Below are positions 1-6,700 of a stretch of 40,828 nucleotides of DNA, piece by piece. The notes under the pieces are model-generated. The model saw only the letters and a program-made list of their open reading frames with translations. It searched no databases and was not told where the DNA came from. Made by a program: the position numbers and the translations under genes. Numbering within the stretch: position 1 is the stretch's first letter; every line of letters begins with the position of its first letter. The DNA is from a virus. The stretch lies in the IMG/VR virus record IMGVR_UViG_3300022723_000252, positions 1-40,828 of that record. One strand, written 5' to 3'.

Positions 1-127
1 GACTGTCGTTAGACTGTCGTTCATGGCCGGCGATGTCGTTGACCGGGACGAGTTCAGCCGTGAGTGCGTGAGGATCGGGTTCAAAGCGTCCCAGGTTCTT
101 GCTTGCGTGCAGCAATAGCCGAAAAAA
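1..127. repeat. Terminal direct repeat, left copy (circular-assembly overlap)
   Basis: Bases 1-127 are identical to 40702-40828. The length of exactly 127 equals the largest k-mer commonly used by short-read assemblers, so I read this as the overlap left when a circular graph path is written linearly, not as a packaged terminal repeat. The repeat lies inside a coding sequence that reads on across it without a stop, which fits a circle. Unique length is therefore 40,701 bp. Confidence 0.9.
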
Positions 128-271
128 GATAGCCTGCTTTTCGCACGTAAAACGTTTTAAGACGGCATGTTCCATTAGATCTAAGTGGAGCTTGATCCAT
201 ACCGGCCAGCGATCGGAGTAATGCTGATATTTCTTCCAATCGCAGAAAGTGGCGGTCAAATTCACATGCAT
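1..271 (-). CDS. Replication-initiator-like protein, N-terminal part (gene continues at 40701 across the circular junction)
   Basis: This is the 5' end of the gene listed at 39794-40828. Read leftward from ATG at 271 (protein starts MHVNLTATFCDWKKY) the frame stays open to base 1 and continues at 40701 on the circle, giving 392 aa. The first ~45 residues hold a W-K-K-Y then WPVWIKLHLDL block, the pattern seen at the start of many phage replication proteins whose N-terminal domain is a helix-turn-helix-like DNA binder. Bases 1-127 are repeated at the other end, so they must be counted once. The start is supported by the frame and the conserved block; its ribosome-binding site is weak (GAG three bases before ATG, with a GGGAGG 17 bases away inside a terminator stem). 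Confidence 0.75.
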   Translation of the reverse strand, partial: MHVNLTATFCDWKKYQHYSDRWPVWIKLHLDLMEHAVLKRFTCEKQAIFFRLLLHASKNLGRFEPDPHALTAELVPVNDIAGHERQSNDS

Positions 272-281
272 TTCTCGATAC

Positions 282-330
282 AAAAAAGCCTCCCTGTAAC
301 AAGAATATCAAGCTTGATAACAGGGAGGCT
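282..330 (-). terminator. Intrinsic terminator or attenuator directly upstream of the initiator-like gene
   Basis: Reading leftward, AGCCTCCCTGT (330-320) and its perfect 11-bp complement (297-287) form a strong stem; the loop contains the palindrome ATCAAGCTTGAT, and six T follow (287-282). This is a textbook Rho-independent terminator. It lies between the Acb2-like gene (stop at 351) and the initiator start at 271, only 10 bases from the start codon. The 3' arm contains GGGAGG, a potential ribosome-binding sequence, so the hairpin could also mask translation. It may act as an attenuator setting the level of initiator. Confidence 0.85.
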
Positions 331-350
331 AGCAGGGAGAAAACATGGTG

Positions 351-611
351 TCAAGAAGAACGTGGCTGCAAGGTCGCCTCATCCGGCATCCAGTAGCCAT
401 CCATGTGGCGAGCGATGGATGCGAAAGCCCACATCGCCACCTCCTCGAGCTTTTTGATTGCGATCGCCCGTTCCCTGGAAACGGGGCAATTGAGTTGGAT
501 GGTTTTGGCCAGCTGTGCGCATTCCTCTGCGAGCTGGTCATAGAACCCAATCTGAGCATCGGTCGGCCGATGATACTTGAAGTTCTTTTCGATGTCGGTG
601 ACTTTTTCCAT
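351..611 (-). CDS. acb2: Acb2-like cyclic-oligonucleotide sponge (anti-CBASS)
   Basis: An 86-aa protein with the features of the Acb2/Tad1 hairpin family (T4 Vs.4 type): an N-terminal F-K-Y-H-x-P segment near residues 10-14, an alpha-hairpin, then the conserved run CPVSRERAIAIKKLEE and MWAFASIARH in the second helix (about residues 44-70). Family members assemble into hexamers that bind cyclic di- and trinucleotides and so blunt CBASS effectors; some also bind Thoeris signals. Start chosen at ATG 611 because GAGGTGAAA precedes it; the upstream extension is not conserved-looking. It sits between recT and the initiator gene, so it would be expressed early, when such protection is needed. A C-terminal tail of about 16 residues after the hairpin is unusual. 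Function is inferred from sequence pattern. Confidence 0.8.
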   Translation of the reverse strand: MEKVTDIEKNFKYHRPTDAQIGFYDQLAEECAQLAKTIQLNCPVSRERAIAIKKLEEVAMWAFASIARHMDGYWMPDEATLQPRSS

Positions 612-732
612 TTTCACCTCTCCAGTTAAACAGGTCGATCCCTTGATCAACGTATACCCATCTTCCACGGTCTCCGGTGCCGAGCAGTTCGACCTCCTGG
701 TGACATCGATACCGCTGCCATCCCTCAGCCAT
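538..732 (-). CDS. Possible small protein overlapping the acb2-like gene
   Basis: Leftward frame of 64 aa from ATG 732, running 74 bases into the Acb2-like gene in another frame. The first ~45 residues (YRCHQEVELLGTGD, WVYVDQGIDLF) look like a natural small beta-rich phage protein, while the tail inside acb2 is basic and could be read-through. No clear ribosome-binding site is visible. The alternative is that 612-732 is untranslated leader of acb2. I do not recognise a function. Confidence 0.35.
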   Translation of the reverse strand: MAEGWQRYRCHQEVELLGTGDRGRWVYVDQGIDLFNWRGENGKSHRHRKELQVSSADRCSDWVL

Positions 733-757
733 TTCATGCAGGTGTGAAGTTGTAAGA

Positions 758-827
758 GTCAGCACTCACTCGAACTAGGAAAGGAAAGCCTAACCCTGGG
801 GAGGATTAGAGGTGCGTGAGTGCTGAC
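758..827. repeat. 12-bp perfect inverted repeat flanking a 46-base loop
   Basis: GTCAGCACTCAC at 758-769 is matched perfectly by GTGAGTGCTGAC at 816-827. It fills the gap just after the recT stop codon (833) and before the acb2 region. No T-run follows on the minus strand, so it is not a standard terminator; it may fold in the mRNA (processing or 3' protection of the recT message) or bind a dimeric protein. Confidence 0.7.
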
Positions 828-832
828 AGTTT

Positions 833-1879
833 CTACTTAGCCTTGATGGCTTCGATGCTGCTTTGGAATTCGTCTTCGAACACCTCCGAAGCCGAATTGA
901 TCGAACGACCCAGGGTCTGGCTGAGCCAGTGGTAGCTTAGGTCTTTGGACTCCATCCACTCATCCAACTGGATCTCTTGCGCCTCGGTCAAGGGCGCCCT
1001 CCGATCCTGCAAGGAGTCCGTAGGTTGCGGAGGCGCAGGCTGGGAGGGCGACGTATGAAGGACCTCTTCTTTCTCGGCTGAAATGGCGAGCAAGTCAAGC
1101 GGGTTTCCGTTTTCGGCATCGGGGCGGATCAAGACGTCGAGACCTTGCGACATGTTGCTGGCCACCATGTCGTCGTAGGCCGCCGCCTTGACGAGGTGCT
1201 CGTCCTCGGTCAAGGCGACCGGAAGCTGTTTGCACACCCGCAGGATAGCCGTCTTGGCAGCCATTCGATCTGGGTGGCTCGCCCAAGGTCCTCGGCCTCT
1301 CGAGCCCGCCTGAGACTGGGCCCGAATCTGATCGATCTCCCAGCGCCACATGACTTCGGGCCGCACCACGTCTCCTCTGAGATATACCAGGGCGTAAGCC
1401 GCCTTGTAATGGCGAGGATCGGACTGTTGGCTCGAGGGCCGATGGATGAGGACCTCGCGCGGTTGGCCGGTCCCATACTCGTACTCGAAGTGATCGTGCT
1501 CTTGGACGGTCCGGGCCGTGATGTTCCGGATCTGGGGATTGCGTGAGCACAGAGTGATGACACCTCGGTATCCCGGGATGAGCTGGCACTCGTACCTTTT
1601 TGCCTTGCCGTTGTAGAACGGGACGAAGTGGACGAGTCCAAGCTGGGGTGCGGGGTCGAGTCCGATGGCAGCCGCCTCGATCACGGAGCCCGCAATCGTG
1701 TACGGGTCACACTGGAGTAAGGACGTCGAGCGTCGACACAGGTGGGCCAGGACGGTGTAGAAGTACTTGAGGTCCATGACGCCTCTGAGGGCGTTCTCGA
1801 CCCTTCGTGCGATCTCGGGCTGCTTGAGGGTTCCCTCGATTCTGGCGAGGGCCACGGTCGGTTTCAGTCGGTCAGTCAT
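833..1879 (-). CDS. recT: RecT-family single-strand annealing protein
   Basis: A 348-aa RecT homologue. RecT proteins coat single-stranded DNA left by a partner exonuclease and anneal it to complementary strands. Diagnostic blocks: CDPYTIAGSVIEAAAIGLDP (about residues 57-76), then LVHFVPFYNGKAKRYECQLI and PGYRGVITLC, and a basic MAAKTAILRVCKQLP stretch near residue 215. The C-terminal third is Pro/Gln/Glu-rich and variable, as in other RecTs where it carries protein contacts. Start chosen at ATG 1879 because GGGAG lies six bases upstream; the longer frame is basic and not family-like. The stop of the exonuclease gene lies one base upstream, so the two are translationally coupled, the usual exo-recT pairing. 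In the absence of a phage polymerase this pair probably supports recombination-dependent replication or concatemer formation. Confidence 0.93.
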   Translation of the reverse strand: MTDRLKPTVALARIEGTLKQPEIARRVENALRGVMDLKYFYTVLAHLCRRSTSLLQCDPYTIAGSVIEAAAIGLDPAPQLGLVHFVPFYNGKAKRYECQLIPGYRGVITLCSRNPQIRNITARTVQEHDHFEYEYGTGQPREVLIHRPSSQQSDPRHYKAAYALVYLRGDVVRPEVMWRWEIDQIRAQSQAGSRGRGPWASHPDRMAAKTAILRVCKQLPVALTEDEHLVKAAAYDDMVASNMSQGLDVLIRPDAENGNPLDLLAISAEKEEVLHTSPSQPAPPQPTDSLQDRRAPLTEAQEIQLDEWMESKDLSYHWLSQTLGRSINSASEVFEDEFQSSIEAIKAK

Positions 1880-1880
1880 G

Positions 1881-2846
1881 TCAGTCTCCCTTCGGTCGAT
1901 AGGCTTTGATCTGGACGTAAGGTTTCTTGGGCGGCTTGGCCTTGACCGTGACGGCCTTCCACGCCGGCTCGCCATCGCCCCACAGCAGCAGGTTCACCCC
2001 CTTGGCCTGCATCTCCTCGATGACGACAGCCTTGGTGGTGTCACACATTGTCTTGATGGACTGCATATCGTCCTTGCAATCCCAGTAACCGAAGGAAGTG
2101 TCTTGAAGTGCGGAGCTCATGGCCGCTGACGCCTCGATAGGCGGCGACCAGTCCTCCTTGAGGTGGTCGATGTCAGCCCACGAGGCCGGTGGCCGCTCGT
2201 CCTTGTCGACGTACCACAAGAACTCGTCGATGCCCGCCTTGACCTTCTCGGCGTAGGCTTCGGACCACTGGGTGTGGAAGAATCCAGGTCGATCGATTTG
2301 GTGCCAGAAGCCAGCACCCACGACAGCTTCACGGTACCCGGTGATCATCATCTGGGCTACGACCTGCGCAAGGACGTACTCGGGAGGCCCCTCGTCATAC
2401 TGCGCACTGTAGTTGGTCCACTTGACCTCGAGGACCCAGTCGGGATGATCGCCATCGCGGGAGACCAAGAAGTCCGGCGTACAAGCCAGACGAGGAAACT
2501 CCTTCGAGGCGACCATGGTATAGGGTCCCAGGTCGAGGCACTCGTGATCCGGCTGTTCTTCCTCGTACCAATGGGCAATCATGATCTCATTGTGATTGCC
2601 CATCTGCATGAGCCTGTTGCTGCAAGGCTCCGGCTCCCTCTTACCGGTCTTCTCTGCCCACAGTTGGAGCCGCGACCAGTAGGGATGGACTCCCATGGCA
2701 GCGGGAATCTGGGAAGCGGTGAGATACGCCCTGCGCTCTTTGAGCCACTGCTCCTCGTCGAAACAGGGGATCACCTCATGGTAGCTCCGAAGCCCAATGA
2801 GGTTCTTGTGGTGATCGTCCCAAATGTTCCAGTCGTAGGATTTCAT
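1881..2846 (-). CDS. YqaJ/lambda-exonuclease-type recombination nuclease
   Basis: A 321-aa PD-(D/E)XK nuclease of the YqaJ viral recombinase family, the 5'-3' exonuclease partner of RecT. Visible signatures: WLKERRAYLTASQIPAAMG (about residues 31-49; the conserved RxxxITAS-type substrate motif), NRLMQMGNHNEIMI, then the catalytic set TPDF (Asp, near residue 125), LEVKW (Glu-x-Lys, near residue 141) and a glutamine-containing helix YVLAQVVAQMM. Start chosen at ATG 2846, which overlaps the previous stop as ATGA; upstream codons in this frame are antisense-like. It lies between the 131-aa protein and recT in the early leftward operon. Confidence 0.9.
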   Translation of the reverse strand: MKSYDWNIWDDHHKNLIGLRSYHEVIPCFDEEQWLKERRAYLTASQIPAAMGVHPYWSRLQLWAEKTGKREPEPCSNRLMQMGNHNEIMIAHWYEEEQPDHECLDLGPYTMVASKEFPRLACTPDFLVSRDGDHPDWVLEVKWTNYSAQYDEGPPEYVLAQVVAQMMITGYREAVVGAGFWHQIDRPGFFHTQWSEAYAEKVKAGIDEFLWYVDKDERPPASWADIDHLKEDWSPPIEASAAMSSALQDTSFGYWDCKDDMQSIKTMCDTTKAVVIEEMQAKGVNLLLWGDGEPAWKAVTVKAKPPKKPYVQIKAYRPKGD

Positions 2847-3238
2847 CCGTGTTTTTCCCTGCGGCTCAGGCTCGAGCCATGCCATGAGCGGACCATGCGT
2901 TGCTTGACTTGCTCGAGCACCAGCTCGGGCACATAGACACCCCAGTTCTTGGCAAACTTCTTGCGGACCGCCAAGACGGGGATCAGCTTGGATTCGATCG
3001 AGATCTCCAGGATCTCCAAGCGCTCCCGAAGTTCCTTGGCGACTCGAGAGGCAGCGAGCTGACCGATCGGGGTCTTCGAGGGCAGGTACGCCCATTCGAT
3101 GTCCTTGCCTCGGATCCCCGTGACAATTTTGCTTCCCGTCTCGAAGGCCACCTCGGGCCACACCTCGAGGTGGAACAGGAGTGGATCGTCAAAGATCTTG
3201 CTAGCTTGCTGTTTAAGTATCGACTTCGTGTTGCGCAT
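2843..3238 (-). CDS. Hypothetical protein, first gene of the recombination operon (probably leaderless)
   Basis: A 131-aa mixed alpha/beta protein I do not recognise. The centre (residues 55-95) is Lys/Arg/Glu-rich and helical, with K-L-I-P-V-L-A-V-R-K-K. Its stop overlaps the exonuclease start (ATGA), so it is translated with exo and recT and may be an accessory to them. No Shine-Dalgarno sequence precedes ATG 3238; the predicted -10 element (3246-3251) lies so close that transcription would begin at or within one or two bases of the ATG, implying a leaderless mRNA. Confidence 0.7.
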   Translation of the reverse strand: MRNTKSILKQQASKIFDDPLLFHLEVWPEVAFETGSKIVTGIRGKDIEWAYLPSKTPIGQLAASRVAKELRERLEILEISIESKLIPVLAVRKKFAKNWGVYVPELVLEQVKQRMVRSWHGSSLSRREKHG

Positions 3239-3245
3239 AGGCGAT

Positions 3246-3274
3246 AGTATAGCTACACTGTACCCTCAACACAA
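3246..3274 (-). promoter_or_regulatory. Sigma70-like promoter of the leftward recombination operon
   Basis: On the minus strand TTGTGT (3274-3269), a 17-base spacer and TATACT (3251-3246). The predicted start is about 3239-3240, immediately before the ATG at 3238. It stands back to back with the rightward promoter at 3289-3317. A 7-bp word GTACCCT occurs once in each promoter (3260-3266 and 3283-3289), a possible shared operator. Confidence 0.65.
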
Positions 3275-3288
3275 GAACAAAAGTACCC

Positions 3289-3317
3289 TTGCGGATCTCG
3301 GCGATACCGTGTAGAGT
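3289..3317 (+). promoter_or_regulatory. Sigma70-like rightward promoter
   Basis: TTGCGG (3289-3294), a 17-base spacer and TAGAGT (3312-3317). The predicted start near 3324 gives a ~68-base leader containing the hairpin at 3345-3380 before the ATG at 3392. Confidence 0.5.
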
Positions 3318-3344
3318 GAGAAGCGGTTGTACTATCGTGCAGTG

Positions 3345-3380
3345 AGAGCCGAGTGTCCGCAAGACCTCGGCTCTTTCTTT
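3345..3380 (+). terminator. Terminator-like hairpin in the leader of the 3392 gene
   Basis: AGAGCCGAG (3345-3353) and CTCGGCTCT (3366-3374) form a perfect 9-bp stem with a 12-base loop, followed by TTCTTT (3375-3380). It lies between the rightward promoter and the AGGAGG ribosome-binding site of the gene at 3392. It could terminate most transcripts (leaving a ~55-base RNA) or act as an attenuator. Confidence 0.6.
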
Positions 3381-3391
3381 AGGAGGCAAGT

Positions 3392-3757
3392 ATGTATTGC
3401 ACTGAAGCACGCAAGTGGGCCATCAAGGGCATGATCGGCATGGTCGTGGGCAAGACCCATAAGGTCGACGTCCTGCTGCACATCGGTGACTGCGAGGATT
3501 GTTCGAGGTTCATCGAGCAATCGAAAGGCTTGAAGCAGGATTGTTTCACCGAACCTGGGATGCCTGCTGCGCTCGGGCCTGAAGGACCGCGCCCAGTTGA
3601 CTCACCAGATTCACCCAATCCCGAGCCTCGGCCGCATCCAGATCCCCCTTCCGCACCCGCTCCGTCAACTCCGCCTCCGTTTGAGCGATCCCAAACAGCA
3701 CGGCCGCCGCTTCCTGCGGACGACCTTGAAGGAAGGTTAGGCCTTCCGGGCTTTTGA
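3392..3757 (+). CDS. Small rightward CxxC protein, 3' end antisense to the giant virion gene
   Basis: A 121-aa frame with an excellent ribosome-binding site (AGGAGG, five-base spacer). Residues 1-50 look like a real small protein: alternating charged and hydrophobic, with a C-E-D-C pair near residues 34-37 and single cysteines at 3 and 50. From about residue 52 the chain becomes Pro/Ser-rich, because it runs 212 bases antisense into the end of the 2729-aa gene (stop at 3546). Either the tail is genuinely translated, or the functional part is the N-terminal half. It is the only gene under the rightward early promoter, a position where phages often keep a regulator, but no DNA-binding motif is visible. 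Confidence 0.6.
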   Translation: MYCTEARKWAIKGMIGMVVGKTHKVDVLLHIGDCEDCSRFIEQSKGLKQDCFTEPGMPAALGPEGPRPVDSPDSPNPEPRPHPDPPSAPAPSTPPPFERSQTARPPLPADDLEGRLGLPGF

Positions 3758-6700
3758 GGATCCGGATCTGGGAGGACAGGTTAAGTTGGTTGAGCTGGCG
3801 TACGGTTGGGGACTGGAAGTTGGTCTCGATACGAGCCATCAGAAAGTTCTCGACGTCTCGCCCGGTGCGCCAGCCCATCTTGCGTGCGTTGTTACCCGCC
3901 CACGCCTCGAACTGGCGGTAGCGCTTGTGGTCTCCCGTGTTCAGGTACTCCTGGAACAGCCTGAACCCCTGATCGCGCAGGGTCTGGAGACGATCGGACT
4001 CGAGGCGCACCCTCCGGCCGAAATCCCAGACCTCATCGATCTGCGGCAGGGATCCCGGGAAGAGGAGGTCGACCAGCATCTCGGCGGCTCCGAACGTTTG
4101 GCGCTGACGGCCATCGAGGAAGCGAGCCAGCGGTTTCTCGGGAGGCAGCCCGGTGATCGGATCGTTCTTGGCGGGACCGATGTGGTCGATCAGACCGGCC
4201 GATTCTTGGGCGAGCTTTTGGACGGGCCCCTGGGCCACGGAGAAGACGTCTGCGGCTTGATCCTCCCGGTCTTGGGCCAAGTACCACTCGCCGATCTGCA
4301 TGAGCTCCAGGAGCATCCTGGGCATCCTGCCGGTGATCAGGGTGCGGCGACGCCGGGTGACCTCTTTGAAGGTCGACGGGTCTTTCTTCTCGACCCAGTC
4401 TCTCAGTGCCCCGAAGTAATCGACGAGGAGCTCGACGGCAGGTGAGGGCCCGATGCCGGCGGAAGGGATCCCAGGGATCACACGTCCTCGAAACGCCGCA
4501 GCGAGCGGCTCAGGCAGCTTGTCGGGAATCCCTGCCTCGAGCAGTCCGGTGTCGATCATGGAGCCGAAGAGCGGGATGTTCTGGACCCGAGTTCCCGTGA
4601 GGCTGGAGATCGAGACGGCCTTGCCGAGGAGGAACTCGGAGAGCTCCTCAGCGAAGTAGCTGGCGGCCGCAACGCCGAGCATGCCGGTGATGTAACTCTT
4701 GGCGAACTCGAAGCGCTTCGAAGGCTCGAGGTTGCGGATCGAGGCAAACGACTGCACGCCTTCCGAGATCGCTCGGTGAGTGAACGTCGTCAGCGTGGTC
4801 GCGAAGGAGAGCTTGCGGTTGCGAAGGAAGCGGGGTGAGTAGGCCCGGTCGTACTGGAACATGGTCTGAGCTTCGAGCTGGCGCGCATAACGCACGGCAT
4901 CTTGCACGACCATGCCGTTCTCGACCGCTTGCTGAAAGCCCGTGAGCCAGGTGGCCCCTCGGACAAACTTCTCGCTGGTATCGAAGAGCACGAACGACAG
5001 GTCTTTGAGGTTCCGGTCGCCTCGTGTCTCGAGGGTGCGTGCTTCGGCGCCCTCGGCCACGCCAGCCAGCTCTTCGGGCGACATCTTCTTCACCAGCCGC
5101 TGGAAGGCGGTGTCGAAAGCGGCGCCGTGTGCGCGCATCAGATCGAAGGCCTTGACCTTCGATCCATCGGGCAGAGCAATGGCTCGGTTCGTGAGCATTG
5201 CGTTGATGCCCTTAAGGCTGGCGGTGGGGCCCGCTCGAAAGACGGTGAAGAGCAGCTGGGTCAGGTTGGTCATCGCTGCTTGCGGTGACATGAGCCCCAG
5301 GAGCAGGTGGTACTGGGCACCCGAGATCGCCTCCGAGATCTTCTGGAACCGGGTGGCTTCTTCGAACGAGAAGATGTCCTTCATCCATCGCTCGAGCGCC
5401 TCGACCCGGTTGAGCTGTTGTGGAATCTTGGAGACGAGAAGACGGCTACCCGCTGAAAGCTGACCCAGTTTCTCGGCCGGCTGCCCGAACTCACGGATCC
5501 CGACCTTGCGGACGCCGAAGTCTTTCATGAGGCGCTCATAAGCGATCGTGACTTCGTTACCGACGGGCCTGCCGGCCGAGAGCTCGGTCGCGACGATGGT
5601 CCGGTCGTTGACGTTGTTCGCGATGACGAGGTGGGACTCATTCTCGACGAGGCCTTTCTTGGCCTGAGCCGGGTTGGGCTTATACAGCAGGTCGCCGTGT
5701 GACACATCGGTCACGTCGGCCATGGTGCGACCTTGCAGGAAGTTCCTCGCGCCTCCCAACGGACCATCATAGTTGGGGATGATGGCACTGCGCGCTTGTG
5801 AAGTAAACATCCAATGATACATCCTGGGGATGATCACATGATAGGCAGCGACGGCGGAGCGGATGTAGTGTTCGCCGTCCTTGACCTTGCGCCGGAAGGC
5901 TTGATCCGGCGTGGCCGACTTCAGGACATCGGACGGCTGCCAGACCCGGGACTTCCATCTCGCCGGGCTCATCTCCTTGGTCATCTCGATGACCTCGGGA
6001 CCGAAGACCTCGAGCGCCACATGCTTTGGGAGCGCCTTGAGCAGGCGTGGCATCCAGCCTTCGATCATGCCGAAGGGTTGAGTCTCGGCCAGCCCGATCT
6101 TTTTCGCGACCTGCTCCGAGATCTCACCGCGATCGAAGCGGGCTTGGAGCTCTCGGCCCAAATCTTGGCGCAGCTTCTCGTTGACGACCTTGAGCCGGAG
6201 GTAACGGCTCTCAAGGTTCTTGTCTCCGATCCGGCTGAGCCACTGGGAAGCCGTGAGCGTGTCCATCTCGCCCAAGGCATAAAGCACCCGGTCGACCAGA
6301 GATCCCGCCTTGATGCCTGCGAGCACCCCGCGTACAGGATGATAGAGCTCCTGCAAGAGGTTCTCCGTTCGGCGGTCTCTGAGCTTCCGGGCGCCGGTCA
6401 GTACGTCAAAGATCCGAGAGCCAAAGTTCTGAACGGGATCGAGAGCGCCGCCCGCACCCAAGTCATTCTTGAACCCGCCGCGAGTCACCTTCCCGGCGGC
6501 TGTCCAGTACTCTCTTTGGTTCTGGGCTCCCATCCAGAAGTGGCGAAAGATCGGTCGCTGAAAGATGCGCTTCTCGACCGCTGACAGCTTGGTCGCATCG
6601 AGCGTTTTCGAGTAGATGTCGACCATGTTGTCGAAGAACCCGGCATACAGCTTGAAGGCCGGCGAGAAGATCTTCTTCGCGATCTCGAAGAAGGACCGAT

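Noticed and set aside
1-127. Reading the end repeat as a packaged direct terminal repeat
   Set aside because: Exactly 127 bases and inside a continuous coding frame; assembly overlap is the simpler explanation, though coverage data could overturn this.
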